A stretch of DNA of 64,000 bases from contig NZ_OBQD01000006.1 in NCBI RefSeq assembly GCF_900220975.1, forward strand, positions 248,001-312,000, written 5' to 3'. The notes below the pieces were generated by a model that did not search any database, was not told where the DNA came from, and saw nothing but the letters and a program-made list of their open reading frames with translations. Positions within the stretch are counted from its first letter, which is position 1, and each line of letters begins with the position of its first letter. The DNA is from Rhizobium subbaraonis (lineage in GTDB: Bacteria; Pseudomonadota; Alphaproteobacteria; Rhizobiales; Rhizobiaceae). Below, piece after piece: positions 1 through 10,163 of the stretch. Made by a program: the position numbers and the translations under genes.

Positions 1-37
1 CCACGACCGGCAAGGAAAGCCAGAATTTGCAGATCAT
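1..37 (-). CDS. Start of an unidentified protein (partial)
   Basis: An ATG at 35-37 on the minus strand opens a frame reading MICKFWLSLPVV before the window edge. A purine-rich AAGGACG ribosome-binding site lies just upstream (about 42-48). The hydrophobic beginning would fit a signal peptide or membrane segment. It lies downstream of nadC in the same orientation, about 90 bases away. Only 12 residues are visible, so no family can be named; an alternative ATG five codons earlier (50-52) is also in frame. Confidence 0.4.
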   Translation of the reverse strand, partial: MICKFWLSLPVV

Positions 38-128
38 CGAACGTCCTTCCATCCAAAATGGTGTCGGGACGTGAACTCTCCCGGCCGTCGCGTGTTCCGG
101 AAACCCGCGAAAAGACTGGCGGCCAGCC

Positions 129-1034
129 TTATCCGACGGCGATATCAAGCCCGATATCGAGGGTGGGCGCGGCCATGGTGATCTTCGACGTGGAGATATA
201 GTCGACGCCCGTTTCAGCGATCGCCCGGATCGTCTTGATGCTGACGTTGCCAGAGGCCTCCAGCTTCACCCGGCGCGGATCGGTCGGGTAGTCCGCGTCC
301 GAAAGGCCGGCGCAATCGCGGCTGATCTCGACGGCGCGGCGCAGCAGCTCCGGTCCCATGTTGTCGAGCAGGATCACGTCGGGGGCGGCTTCCAGCGCCT
401 CCTCCAGCTCCTCCAGCGTCGATACCTCGACCTCTACCTTGACGAGATGGCCGGCGAAGGCACGCGCGGCGTGTATGGCACCGGCCACGCCGGCGGAGAC
501 GGCAATGTGGTTGTCCTTGATCAGGATCGCGTCATCGAGGCCGAAACGGTGCGACGACCCGCCGCCCATGCGCACGGCATATTTTTCAAGCGCCCGGAGG
601 CCAGGAAGCGTCTTGCGGGTGCAGCAGACCTTCGCGCCGGTCCCCGCGATCGCGTCCGCGAAGGCCGCTGTGTAGCTGGCAACGCCGGAAAGGTGCATCA
701 GGAAGTTCAGGGCGACGCGTTCGGCCGACAGCAGCGCGCGCGCCGGCCCCGACACCCTTGCCAGAACCGTATTGGCCTCGACGCGGTCCCCGTCGCCGAC
801 GAAGGCCGTAAACACGATCGCCGGGTCCATCAGCCGGAAGGCGGCGGCGGCGAGATCCATGCCGCAGACGACACCGCTCTCGCGCACGTTCAGCTCGGCC
901 CTTGCGGTCATCTCCGGAGCTATCGTCGCCTGGCTGGTGATGTCGCCGGCGCGCCCGAGATCCTCGGAAAGCGCGGCACGCACCTGATCCTCGATCAGGA
1001 GCGGCGAGAGAACGGGGAGATTGCCCTTGGTCAT
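129..1034 (-). CDS. nadC: Nicotinate-nucleotide pyrophosphorylase (carboxylating)
   Basis: NadC (quinolinate phosphoribosyltransferase) joins quinolinate and PRPP to give nicotinate mononucleotide, the last step of de novo NAD precursor synthesis in the cytosol. The 301 residues match the usual family length. Family motifs are clear: TRKT at 139-142, a His-Arg pair at 162-163 and KDNH at 173-176, which line the substrate site, then the VILLDNM strand near 220 and a late EASGNVS strand of the alpha/beta barrel. The start ATG has an AAGGA sequence about ten bases upstream. It follows nadB by 30 bases and is the third gene of a nadA-nadB-nadC unit. Confidence 0.96.
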   Translation of the reverse strand: MTKGNLPVLSPLLIEDQVRAALSEDLGRAGDITSQATIAPEMTARAELNVRESGVVCGMDLAAAAFRLMDPAIVFTAFVGDGDRVEANTVLARVSGPARALLSAERVALNFLMHLSGVASYTAAFADAIAGTGAKVCCTRKTLPGLRALEKYAVRMGGGSSHRFGLDDAILIKDNHIAVSAGVAGAIHAARAFAGHLVKVEVEVSTLEELEEALEAAPDVILLDNMGPELLRRAVEISRDCAGLSDADYPTDPRRVKLEASGNVSIKTIRAIAETGVDYISTSKITMAAPTLDIGLDIAVG

Positions 1035-1064
1035 CGACGTTGTTTCCTTTTGTGCCTGCGCGCT

Positions 1065-2663
1065 CTACGCCGTTGCGGCTTCCGCCAGTTCGGACACCAC
1101 GCGATCGGCATCGGCGAGCGTCATGTAGGTGCGGTGCTGCCAGACCTTGCGCTGTTCGGGAAAGTCGGCGCGGAAATGGCCGCCGCGGCTTTCCTCGCGC
1201 AGATAGGCGCCGACAGCGATCAGCTTGGCCGTCGTTGCGATGTTGTGGAAGCGCATGCGGCTGTTGGCGCGCTCCAGCTCGGCAATCATGCGAACAGCCT
1301 CCTTCAGGCCGTCGCGGCTGCGGATGACGCCGACGTGATCGCTCATCAGCCCGCGCAGCTTCGTCAGCGCCGGGCTATCCTCGAGCGTCACCGGATCGTC
1401 GCTTTCGCCGGCGTCCTTGCCCCAGTCGACCTGTTTCGGTTCCGGCAGCATGCCCTTGATGTTGTCGGCAATGCGGGCGGCAAAGACGACAGCCTCCAGC
1501 AGCGAGTTCGAGGCCAGCCGGTTCGCGCCATGGACGCCGGTGGACGTGACCTCGCCGGCCGCCCACAGGCCGTCGATGGAGGTGCGCCCCTCCGCATCCG
1601 TCAGCACGCCGCCCATGTGATAGTGCACCGCCGGCACCACGGGGATCGGCTGCGTCACGGGATCGATGCCCGCCTGCATGCAGGACGCGTAGACGGTCGG
1701 GAACATATCCGGGAAATGCCTGCCGACTGCCTTGGTGCAATCGAGAAAGGCGCCACGGCCGGCCTGGACTTCGGCGAAGACACCGCGCGAGACGATGTCG
1801 CGGGGCGCCAGTTCGCCGTCGGGATGGATGTCCGGCATGAACCGCCGTCCCGCAGCGTTCACCAGATGGGCGCCGTCGCCCCGCAGCGCTTCGGTGGCGA
1901 GCGGCGCCGGATCGCGGCCGATATTGATCGCGGTCGGGTGGAACTGGACGAACTCCGGATCGGCAATGATCGCGCCGGCGCGCGCTGCCATGCCGACGCC
2001 CTGCCCGCAGGCCTCCCAGGGATTGGTGGTCACGGCATAGAGATGTCCGACGCCGCCGGAGCACAGCACGACGGCGCGGGCCGGAAAATGCACCCGCTTC
2101 GTCGACTGGCCCGCATCGGGACGGGCGACGACGCCGGAGATGAAGCGGCCTTCGCGCACCAGTTCCTCGACAACGTAGCCCTCCAGCACCCGGATCGAGG
2201 GCGTTTTGCGGACGGCGGCGATCAGCGCTTCCATGATGGCCTTGCCGGCCATGTCGCCCCGGACCCGCACGATGCGACGCTCCGAATGCGCGGCCTCGCG
2301 CGAGAGCAGCAGCTTGCCTTCGAGATCGCGATCGAAGGGAACGCCGTAATCCAGCAGGTCGTGAATACGGGCCGGCGCCTCCGAAACCATGGAGCGCGCC
2401 ATCTTCCCGTCGACGATGCCGGCCCCGGCTTCGAGGGTGTCGGCCACGTGCTTGTCGAACGTGTCGCCGGGGCTCATCGCAGCGGCGATGCCGCCCTGCG
2501 CCCAGGCCGAGGAGGCGCCATGGCCGATCGGAGCCGCCGCCAGGATCGTCACCGGGCGCGGGCTGAGCTTCAACGCGCAGAAGAGACCGGCAAGCCCGCC
2601 GCCGACGATGACGATGTCATCGATGGCGTTCCAGGATTGCGGACGGAAACTTTCCATGGGCAT
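1065..2663 (-). CDS. nadB: L-aspartate oxidase
   Basis: NadB oxidises L-aspartate to iminoaspartate with FAD, feeding NadA. The 532-residue protein begins with a dinucleotide-binding GGGLAG at 21-26, followed by [12 protein letters not shown] near 51-62, typical of the succinate dehydrogenase/fumarate reductase flavoprotein family. [11 protein letters not shown] in the middle is the conserved substrate-side region, and a helical C-terminal domain follows. Start chosen at 2663 because GGAGGAG lies six bases upstream. It is separated from nadA by about 260 bases holding a RIME-like repeat, so nadA and nadB may not be transcribed strictly together. Confidence 0.96.
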   Translation of the reverse strand: MPMESFRPQSWNAIDDIVIVGGGLAGLFCALKLSPRPVTILAAAPIGHGASSAWAQGGIAAAMSPGDTFDKHVADTLEAGAGIVDGKMARSMVSEAPARIHDLLDYGVPFDRDLEGKLLLSREAAHSERRIVRVRGDMAGKAIMEALIAAVRKTPSIRVLEGYVVEELVREGRFISGVVARPDAGQSTKRVHFPARAVVLCSGGVGHLYAVTTNPWEACGQGVGMAARAGAIIADPEFVQFHPTAINIGRDPAPLATEALRGDGAHLVNAAGRRFMPDIHPDGELAPRDIVSRGVFAEVQAGRGAFLDCTKAVGRHFPDMFPTVYASCMQAGIDPVTQPIPVVPAVHYHMGGVLTDAEGRTSIDGLWAAGEVTSTGVHGANRLASNSLLEAVVFAARIADNIKGMLPEPKQVDWGKDAGESDDPVTLEDSPALTKLRGLMSDHVGVIRSRDGLKEAVRMIAELERANSRMRFHNIATTAKLIAVGAYLREESRGGHFRADFPEQRKVWQHRTYMTLADADRVVSELAEAATA

Positions 2664-2708
2664 GGCCTACTCCTCCAAAGCGCTGCGAGCCGAACAGATC
2701 CGATCCGC

Positions 2709-2822
2709 CCCCTCACCTGCCTGCCGGCTCCTCTCCCCGCAAGCGGGGCGAGGAGCGATGGGCTCGCCGCCTCCCTCCTTCTCCCGGCCTGCGGCGAGAA
2801 GGTCCCGGCAGGGGATGAAGGA
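2709..2822. repeat. RIME-like intergenic palindromic repeat
   Basis: Two hairpins sit side by side between nadA and nadB. The first (about 2727-2756) pairs GCTCCTC...CCCCGC with GCGGGG...GAGGAGC; the second (about 2778-2803) pairs CCTTCTC with GAGAAGG. They are framed by an imperfect outer inverted repeat, CCTGCCGG on the left and CCGGCAGG on the right. This mosaic of GC-rich palindromes resembles the Rhizobium-specific intergenic mosaic element (RIME) found in many copies in rhizobial genomes. Copy number elsewhere cannot be seen here. Confidence 0.6.
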
Positions 2823-2924
2823 CCATAGGAGCCAATGAGGGGCCATGGCGATCGGGATGACGCGGGAATGGTCTGTCGCGCGGCCTCTCTCCAAACTGTG
2901 TGCCGGGACGACGCGCGCCCCGCG

Positions 2925-4001
2925 CTACTGCTTCAAGTTCACCATCCGCTCGACGGCAAGGCGGGCGCGGTCGGCGATTGCCGGATCGACCAGTACCTCC
3001 TCCGTCATGAACACAAGGCTGTCGAGGATCTTCGGCAGCGTGATGCGCTTCATGTGCGGACAGAGGTTGCACGGCTTGATGAAGTCGACGCCTTCCACTT
3101 CCGCCTGAATGTTCGATGCCATCGAGCATTCGGTGACGAGCAGCACGCGGGAGGGACGGTTGTCCTTGACGTAGTTGATCATACCCGCGGTCGATCCGGA
3201 GAAATCGCACACCGCGATCACGTCGGGATGGCACTCGGGGTGGCCGATGATCTCGATTGTCGGATCGGCCTCCTTGTAGGCGAGCAGTTCGGCTGCTGTG
3301 AACCGCTCGTGCACCTCGCAATGGCCCTTCCACGTAAGGATCCTCTTGTTCGTCTGCCGGGCGACGTTCATCGCCAGATATTCGTCGGGGATGCAGAGAA
3401 CGGTATCGCTCTCCAGGCTTTCGACGACCGAAAGCACGTTGGAGGAGGTGCAGCAGATGTCGGTCTCCGCCTTCACGTCGGCGGACGTGTTGACATAGGT
3501 GACGACAGGCACGCCGGGATAGCGCTGCTTCAGGAGCCGCACGTCGGCTCCCGTTATCGATTCGGAGAGCGAGCAGCCAGCCTTCGCATCCGGGATCAAC
3601 ACGGTCTTTTCCGGATTGAGCAGCTTCGACGTCTCGGCCATGAAGTGCACGCCGCACTGGACGATGATCTCCGCATCGACCCTGGTCGCATCACGGGCAA
3701 GCTGCAGGCTGTCGCCGACGATGTCGGCCACGCAATGGAATATCTCCGGCGTCTGGTAGTTGTGGGCGAGGATCACCGCCCCGCGCTCTCTCTTCAGTCG
3801 ATTGATGGCATGCACGTAAGGGGCGTAGACCGGCCACTCGATCGCCGGAATGAACTTGCTGACCCGCTGATAGAGATGTTCGGTCGCGCGCGCGACCTCC
3901 GGCGTGAAGGTCAGATCGGGCATCTCGACGACGCCGAAGCGCGCTGCCGCCGTTTGCGGAGCCTCCATCGCATCGACCTGCCGGGTAGCAAGCTGGGTCA
4001 T
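2925..4001 (-). CDS. nadA: Quinolinate synthase (4Fe-4S)
   Basis: NadA condenses iminoaspartate with dihydroxyacetone phosphate to quinolinate, using an oxygen-sensitive [4Fe-4S] cluster. The 358-residue product shows ILAHNYQ near 78-83 and three cysteine regions that fit cluster ligation: QCGVHF near 115-120, ECSMASN in the third quarter and CNLCPHM near the end. An in-frame ATG 12 codons upstream (4037) exists, but AGGAGGAG lies six bases before the ATG at 3999-4001, so that start is preferred. First gene of the nadABC group; a palindrome at 4041-4055 lies about 40 bases upstream and may be its operator. Confidence 0.95.
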   Translation of the reverse strand: MTQLATRQVDAMEAPQTAAARFGVVEMPDLTFTPEVARATEHLYQRVSKFIPAIEWPVYAPYVHAINRLKRERGAVILAHNYQTPEIFHCVADIVGDSLQLARDATRVDAEIIVQCGVHFMAETSKLLNPEKTVLIPDAKAGCSLSESITGADVRLLKQRYPGVPVVTYVNTSADVKAETDICCTSSNVLSVVESLESDTVLCIPDEYLAMNVARQTNKRILTWKGHCEVHERFTAAELLAYKEADPTIEIIGHPECHPDVIAVCDFSGSTAGMINYVKDNRPSRVLLVTECSMASNIQAEVEGVDFIKPCNLCPHMKRITLPKILDSLVFMTEEVLVDPAIADRARLAVERMVNLKQ

Positions 4002-4040
4002 CACCACTCCTCCTCTGCCGCGCAGGGCGGCCTCCATTTT

Positions 4041-4055
4041 TGCTCACTTTGAGCA
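4041..4055. promoter_or_regulatory. Candidate operator upstream of nadA
   Basis: A perfect inverted repeat TGCTCA-CTT-TGAGCA lies 40 bases before the preferred nadA start, in an AT-richer stretch. Its place and symmetry fit a repressor site controlling nadABC. In alphaproteobacteria these genes are often predicted to be controlled by NadQ-type regulators; linking this site to that family is inference, and no regulator gene is in the window. Confidence 0.5.
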
Positions 4056-4127
4056 TAACTGGAGCCAAATAAAACCGGCGTGGCCGGCGGCGTTTGATTT
4101 AGAAAGTTTTGTGACGGTTTGCAAGGC

Positions 4128-4152
4128 GCTGCCCGCACAAAAGACGGGCAGC
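4128..4152 (-). terminator. Hairpin after the MFS gene
   Basis: GCTGCCCG (4128-4135) pairs perfectly with CGGGCAGC (4145-4152) across a nine-base loop, 18 bases past the stop of the MFS transporter gene. There is no strong T-run on the minus strand, so it is a weak terminator or only an mRNA-stabilising hairpin. Confidence 0.4.
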
Positions 4153-4170
4153 CGGCAATCGCAGAATAAC

Positions 4171-5409
4171 TCAGGCCATTACGGGACGGCTCACCGACTG
4201 TTCGCGGATAGGCATGTGGACGATCGCGGCCACCAAGCCCAGCGCGACACCGAACCACCACACCGGATCGTAGGTCCCGAAGTGGTCGTAGAGATAGCCG
4301 CCCATCCACACGCCCAGGAACGAGCCGACCTGGTGCGACAGGAAAACGATGCCGCCGAGCAGGCCGAGGTGGCGCGTTCCGAACATGATCGCCACCAGAG
4401 CGTTCGTGGGCGGCACGGTCGAGAGCCACAACAGCCCCATGACGATGGCGAAGACGATCACCGACGTCGGTGATTGCGGCAGGACCAGGAAGGCCGTGAC
4501 CGCCACCGAGCGAGCGAAATAGATCAGCGCGAGGAAATAGGGCTTGGAATAGTGCTGACTGATCATGCCGGAGGCGAGCGAGCCGATGATGTTAAAAAAG
4601 CCGATCAGGGCAAGCGCAATCACCGCGTAGCGCGCATCGATGCCGATGTCGCCGATATAGGCGGGGAAATGCGCGGTGATGAAGGCCACCTGATAGCCGC
4701 AGACGAAGAAGCCGGCGACGAGCAGCAGATAGCTGCGATGACCGAACGCCTCGGTCAGCGCCTGCGCCGCGGTCTGCTGAAACGCCGCCTCGTTGCCGCG
4801 ACCGCTCGACGAATTGCCGCGCAGGGGTATGGCGAACAGCGGCACGAGCAGCATCAGGGCGCCGAGAACGACGAGGCTGTCCGACCAGCCGAGCGCGGAG
4901 ATCAGCCCCTGGCTCAGCGGCGCAAACAGGAACATGCCGGCCGAACCGGCCGCTGTGCCGATGCCGAAGGCCATCGAGCGCTGCTGCGGGGTGACATGGC
5001 GGGCGAATGCCGACAGCACGATGCCAAAGGAGCCGGAGCCGACGGCCAAGCCGATCAGAACGCCGCCGCCGATATGCAGCGTTGCCGCCGAGCCGCCAAG
5101 CGACATCAAAAACAGGCCCACAGCGTAGAGAATGCCGGACAGGGCAAGCACGCGCCAGGTGCCGTATTTGTCCGCTACGGCGCCGAAAACGGGCTGGCCC
5201 AGCCCCCAGCAGAGGTTCTGCACCGCCATTGCCAGGCCGAACGTCGTGCGGTCCCAGCCGGTGTCCTGCAGCATCGGCAACTGGAAAAAGCCCATCGCCG
5301 AGCGCGGGCCGAAGGTCAGCATGGCGACGATCGATCCGGCGGCGATGATGAGCCACGGCATGTGATCGCGGCGTACGACGCTGGCATCGGTCGAGGTAGT
5401 GGCAGACAT
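4171..5409 (-). CDS. MFS transporter
   Basis: A 412-residue inner-membrane carrier of the major facilitator superfamily. The sequence is a run of about twelve hydrophobic segments. After the second comes a cytoplasmic loop of the form DKYGTWR, the family's signature between helices 2 and 3, and a hydrophilic break near the middle (RGNSSSGRGNEA) divides the two six-helix halves. The start at MSATT is preferred because GGAG lies six bases upstream; the frame is open 26 codons further. The substrate cannot be read from the sequence. It stands alone between nadA and a MOSC gene on the same strand. Confidence 0.85.
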   Translation of the reverse strand: MSATTSTDASVVRRDHMPWLIIAAGSIVAMLTFGPRSAMGFFQLPMLQDTGWDRTTFGLAMAVQNLCWGLGQPVFGAVADKYGTWRVLALSGILYAVGLFLMSLGGSAATLHIGGGVLIGLAVGSGSFGIVLSAFARHVTPQQRSMAFGIGTAAGSAGMFLFAPLSQGLISALGWSDSLVVLGALMLLVPLFAIPLRGNSSSGRGNEAAFQQTAAQALTEAFGHRSYLLLVAGFFVCGYQVAFITAHFPAYIGDIGIDARYAVIALALIGFFNIIGSLASGMISQHYSKPYFLALIYFARSVAVTAFLVLPQSPTSVIVFAIVMGLLWLSTVPPTNALVAIMFGTRHLGLLGGIVFLSHQVGSFLGVWMGGYLYDHFGTYDPVWWFGVALGLVAAIVHMPIREQSVSRPVMA

Positions 5410-5536
5410 CCGCGGCTCCATCCGTCCTGTGATGAGCCGCAAGGTAACGGCGCCCATCCATACGAAAAAGTGAAATCTATTGAGCAACCGATCAACGACT
5501 CTGATGTTTCCAAGGCGGCCGCCGGCCTGGCGAGGC

Positions 5537-6412
5537 TCAGCCCCTCACCTTCATCGGCCAGCGCTCGGCACGTTCGCCACGCACCGTGACCGCGTCGCCG
5601 AGCCGCAGCCGGCCAGCCGTGCGCGGCACCGCATTCCAGCCGAACAGGACGCCGGCGACGCGACGATCGGCAGACATGCGTTTTTCGGCCAGCCCCTGGA
5701 TCGGATTGCCGCCGATGCGCTCGCCGGTCGCCTGGTCCTGCGTCGTCATGATGCAGCGCGAACACGGCTTGACGAGATCGAAGACGATGCCGCCGATCTC
5801 CACGGCTTCCCAGAGGTCCTCGTCCCAGGCGCCGTCGTGCGCGACAAGGATGTTGGTGCGGAAGCGATCCATGCCGACCGGCTCCTGCCCCTTGCCCACG
5901 AGCGTGCGGTTCAGGTCGGCGAGCGACCCCGTCGTGGTGATCAGCACGGGGAAACCGTCGGTGAAACCGACCGGAACCGGTCGGCCGGCCCATGCCTCGC
6001 CCTCCAGGCGGCTCGCCTGCAGGTCCATATGCACCAGTTGCACCTCGCGGCCAAGCCATTCGGAGAGCACGCCGTTTGTGGTTTCGTCCGCGACCGCTGC
6101 ATCGACGCTACTGTCCCAGACCGTGACCGCGGCGCGGCGGGACGGATCGAAGGTGGGCACAACCGAGCGGCCGTTCATCTGAAGCCGGATCGTTCCGTCG
6201 AGCGGATGGGCCTCCACCTGTGCGAGGGCCTGCAGTTCGCGCTGGGTGATGAAGCGTCCGGCAGGATCCGTCAGCATGAAGCGCCGGTCGTCAGCAAACC
6301 CGTCGAGTCCGACCGCGACCTCCGTCATGGGGATCGCGCGGCCGCTCTTCAGGGGATGGATGTTGAGGCCCGCGACCGTCATGTCGGGAGCGTCGTCTTT
6401 CGTGGCGATCAT
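5537..6412 (-). CDS. MOSC domain-containing protein (YcbX-like)
   Basis: A 291-residue protein with the N-terminal MOSC beta-barrel (NIHPLKSGRAIPM near 15-27, then an LDGFADDRRFML segment) and the C-terminal MOSC domain with the conserved cysteine in KPCSRCIMTT. MOSC proteins of this type act in molybdenum-cofactor-dependent detoxification of N-hydroxylated compounds, or related sulfur transfer; YcbX of E. coli is the nearest described relative. The ATG has an AAGG about seven bases upstream. It is probably monocistronic; 125 bases separate it from the DUF2339 gene. Confidence 0.85.
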   Translation of the reverse strand: MIATKDDAPDMTVAGLNIHPLKSGRAIPMTEVAVGLDGFADDRRFMLTDPAGRFITQRELQALAQVEAHPLDGTIRLQMNGRSVVPTFDPSRRAAVTVWDSSVDAAVADETTNGVLSEWLGREVQLVHMDLQASRLEGEAWAGRPVPVGFTDGFPVLITTTGSLADLNRTLVGKGQEPVGMDRFRTNILVAHDGAWDEDLWEAVEIGGIVFDLVKPCSRCIMTTQDQATGERIGGNPIQGLAEKRMSADRRVAGVLFGWNAVPRTAGRLRLGDAVTVRGERAERWPMKVRG

Positions 6413-6537
6413 GGGGGAACCTTTCCGGGTTGCATCCGGACAAATGGGAGTATGCCCACCTCCTTAGCCGAATTAGCGGCGGACTGGAACGGGGCGTTTC
6501 CACACATGTTGCGGCCGGCCACTGGCGCGATCGGGAG

Positions 6538-9524
6538 CTACTCAGCGTTCAGCATCCTCTTTGGCTCACCTGCATTGTCGCCCGGCGCGACGGGCAAGGG
6601 GGCACGGCCGGCCGGTGCCGCGCCACGGCCGGAGAGGATTTTCTGATAGAAAAGGCCGATGCCGATCAGCACCGCGCCGAGACCGATGAAGGACAAGGCG
6701 CGAAGGATGCCTTCCAGATTGGACATGTCAACCAGAAACGCCTTGATCACGGCGACGAACACCAGTGCCGCCGAGGCAAGGCGCAGGCTTCTGGCATCGA
6801 AGCGCGAGCCGAGCGCCAGTAGCGCCACGCCCGTCAGAAGCCAGACCACGGAATAGGTGTACGTCTCGCCCTGCAGGAAGCCTTTCCAGTCGGCAATGCC
6901 TTCGCCGTGCCAGTAGCGCCGGACCGAAAGCGAAATCCAGGCGAAGACCAGTGCCGCCCCGGTCAGCGCGAGCAGCGTCACATAGGCCGCCGGACGCCGA
7001 CCGCGCGCATACCAGGCAAGCCCGGCAAAGGCGAGGCCGGGCAGCAGGTAGCCGACCAGCAGCAGGTTAAAGAGCGGCCAGCGCCCGGTCAGTTCCCCCG
7101 TGAAATAGGGGTTGAGCGCGAAGAAGTGCGCCGACAGCATCGACAGCATCGACAGCACACCGATCGTCATCGAACCGTAGAGAAACACAGGACTGGGGGA
7201 TCTCAGGTCGAGCGTCATCAGCACCGCCGACGCACCGGCGGCGAGAAGGGTGTAGATCGCCTGTTCGCCCAGCGTCGGCGCAGCGCTGTCGAGCACCCCG
7301 CCATTCATCGCATGGCGTACGAGGATGGCGACGGCCAGGAGCACGAAAAGGCAGGCGAGCGCCTGCAGGAGATTGCGCACCCGCTCGCCCGGCCACGCGC
7401 GCAGCAGATACGCCGAAAGGGCCAGCAGCAGCGCCGGCCCGCCATATCCGGGCAGCAGCTGGTTGAAGACAGGCGTCTTCGACAGATTGACCGCACCGAC
7501 GATGGTTGGCTCCCAACCTATGCGGACCGCCACGACAAGTGCTGCGCCGACCATGGTCCACGGCAGCACCGGCCAGGGGCGCAGGCGGGTCGCGAGCACC
7601 ATCGCAAAACCGAGAAGGGCCACAAGCAGCGTCGTGGCTAGGCCGTCGGTCAGCGCGAAGAGCGCCAGCACGAGAAAGGCGAAGCCGCCAGAGACCAGCG
7701 CCCATTGCGGCAGCTCCACCACACTGCCCCTTGTCTCCCTTATTCCGCGCGAGAAGACCTCGGCACCGGCAAGGAAGAAAAGCCCTGCGGCAAGCGCAAA
7801 CAGCCCGTGCCTAACGTCGAGCGAGAGATTGCCGAAGGCGGCGAAGCTGACGGCCGTGATCGCCACCGGGAAGCCGCCATGAGCAGGCTGCAGAGCGCCG
7901 CATGCGCTGGCGCCCGGCGCCGCCAGAGGCGTATTCCCGCAGCGCCGGCGAGCGCCAGTCCGGCGGACAGCAGGAGCAGGAGATTGGCAGGCGGGGAAGC
8001 TGCGGGGGAAACCGGTGCGGCACTGTCGAAGGATGGCTGCGCCGGCAGGGACATCAACGTTTCGATTGCCAGCGGGCCGGAGAGACCGGCAAGGACCATG
8101 GCCCCTGCAAGTGCGCAAAGATGAGCCAGCACGGCGGGATAAAGCGCCCAGGCTCGGAAAGCGCCGAGAGCGGCAACCGCAAGGGCGAGTGCAGCAAACG
8201 CCGCTGCAGCGGAAGCTGGCAGCGGATGGAGAAAGGCAAGCACGACCGCCGGCAGGGCGGCTGCGATCGCGGCACTGAGCGAAACGGACACGAAGGCAGG
8301 CGCGAGGATACCCTGCCAGCGCCCCGCAGCTCGAATGGATTCCGGCATGGCTGCACCATCGGACGCGACCGTCACAGGGGACGCCTCCCCTGTCGCCGCG
8401 GTGACGATCTCCGCCTCGGACGGCTGTCCCGTGCCATCGGCAGTGGCATCCGCGCTTGCGGCAGGCATCGCCTCCTCCGGCGGCTGGCTGCCCGGCCAGA
8501 TCACGGCGACGCCGGCCAGCATGACGATCAGGGCGAGCGTCAGCGGCAGCACCTGCACGCTGTCGGCCGCCGCCAGATAGAGCAGGCCCCAGAGCCCAAG
8601 CCCGGCATTGGCCAGCGCCGGCACCGCCTGCCAGCGGCGGAAACGCGAGGCCGCCAGGGTGGCAAGCCAGGCAATGGTGAGATAGGCGAAGAGGCGCCTT
8701 GGATCGGGTTCGTCCGTCGAGACCAGCAGCGGCGTCACCATGGAGGCGAGAAGGCCGAGGCCGGCGAGCGCCTGGCCGTGCAGCAGCGACAGGCCGATGG
8801 TCGCGACCGCGATGGCCGCAAGGAGCACGAACGTCACGGGCGCGCTGATGAAGCCATAGAAGCCGTGGGCGACATAGGTGGCGCCGAACAGGGTCACGGC
8901 GCCGGCAGCGGTGAGCACGCCGGGGATCATGGCGTTCTGGAAGGGCTGTGCCGCAGCCGGCTGCCCCCGGCGGCGGATGATCTCGCCGGCGCCGACGAGT
9001 GCAAGCCCGAACAGTGCTGCCAGCCAGAGGCGGACGGCCGGGCTGAGGACGCCGCTCTCGATCGCATACTTCACCATGAAGATGCCGCCGAGCGCCAGCG
9101 CCAGCCCGCCGACCCACACGGCCCAGCGCGCGCCGATCCGGCTTTCGAGGCTCTCGCGAACGGGAGTTTGGCCGCCGGCGGCGGCAGCGGTCATCGGCGC
9201 GGAGGCCCCGATCGCCTGTGCGACGCCTTCCGTCACTTCTCCTTCCGCGCGCTCGCCCGGACCCTGCGCCCCCTCCCGCGCCTGCAACCAGGGGCTGGCA
9301 AAAGGCGCCTCCCCGTCCGCTGCCGCAGCGTCGGCAGATACGGCCGGGGGAGCGTCCGCGCCGGTCGCGATCGGCAGGGCCGGAATGACGCCTTCGGCTC
9401 TCACGAGGTTCAGTTCGTCACGAAGTTTGCGAATCTCCTCAGTGAGTTTCGCCGCGTTCTTACGACTCCGATTCATCGCGGTGATAGCCAGGATGAGGGC
9501 GACCAGAGCCAGGATTTCCGCCAT
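6538..9524 (-). pseudogene. DUF2339 membrane protein gene, frameshifted
   Basis: This encodes a very large polytopic membrane protein of the DUF2339 family, of unknown function. The N-terminal part begins MAEILALV at 9524 (GGAGA upstream), has a coiled-coil-like charged stretch and an Ala/Pro-rich linker, then many membrane segments starting with RWAVWVGGLALALGG. It reads in one frame to about 7873; from about 7872 to the stop at 6538 the membrane-protein sequence (FPVAITAVSFAAFG onwards) continues in another frame. The total span is 2987 bases, one short of a whole number of codons, pointing to a single-base deletion near 7872. Without it the product would be about 995 residues. It could be a true pseudogene or a sequencing error. 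Confidence 0.8.
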
Positions 9525-9653
9525 TTCGTCTCCGCTTCGCGGGTTGCCCCGCGCATTGTCCGCCCGCCCGCCATGAAGCGGCAGTACAGCCCACAATCCT
9601 AACCTGTGTGTCCCTTTAAGGAAACCGGCCCGGCAAATCCGGCATGAGGCCGG

Positions 9654-10163
9654 CTACTGCGACAGATTTGAGATCGGGAAGATGGCGCAGGTCTCGGTGC
9701 CATGGGCGAGCAGCTTGCCGTTTTTATTGCGCAGCCATGCCTCCGACGTCGCGATGGTGCGGCCGCGATGGACGAGGCGGCCCTCGCAAAAGACCTCGCC
9801 CATGCCGGGAAGAAGCGGGCGGACAAGGTTCACCTTGAACTCGATCGTCGTGTAGGCCTCGCCCGGCGCCACGGTCGAAAAGACGGCGCAGCCCAGCGCC
9901 GAATCCATCACCGTCGCGGTCCAGCCGCCGTGAACGGCCCCGAGCGGATTGAGGTGCTCGCGCGTTGGCAAACCCTTGAAAAGCACCCTGCCCTCTTCGA
10001 CCTCGACCAGCGAGAAACGAAGCGTCTGCGCCATGGGCGGTGCCGGAAGTTCGCCGGCGAGCATGGACTGCATCACCTTCAGCCCGCCGTCCCGGGCCAC
10101 AACGTCGAGCGGAAGCGTGCCGACGCCGGCAACGGTCAGGCCCGGGTAAATTTCCACATTCAT
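9654..10163 (-). CDS. PaaI-type hotdog-fold thioesterase
   Basis: A 169-residue protein of the PaaI/YdiI acyl-CoA thioesterase group. The central [20 protein letters not shown] carries the hotdog helix with HGG at its start and an acidic residue (Asp) where PaaI-type enzymes place the catalytic acid. The following strands ([13 protein letters not shown], then [15 protein letters not shown]) complete the fold. It likely hydrolyses a small or aromatic acyl-CoA in the cytosol; the substrate is not apparent. Its start overlaps the recO stop by four bases (ATGA), so the two are translationally coupled. Confidence 0.85.
   Translation of the reverse strand: MNVEIYPGLTVAGVGTLPLDVVARDGGLKVMQSMLAGELPAPPMAQTLRFSLVEVEEGRVLFKGLPTREHLNPLGAVHGGWTATVMDSALGCAVFSTVAPGEAYTTIEFKVNLVRPLLPGMGEVFCEGRLVHRGRTIATSEAWLRNKNGKLLAHGTETCAIFPISNLSQ

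Noticed and set aside
447-2828. A 793-codon open frame on the plus strand
   Set aside because: It is antisense to nadC and nadB, which have clear family motifs. The translation is low-complexity Arg/Gly/His-rich sequence typical of shadow frames in GC-rich DNA.
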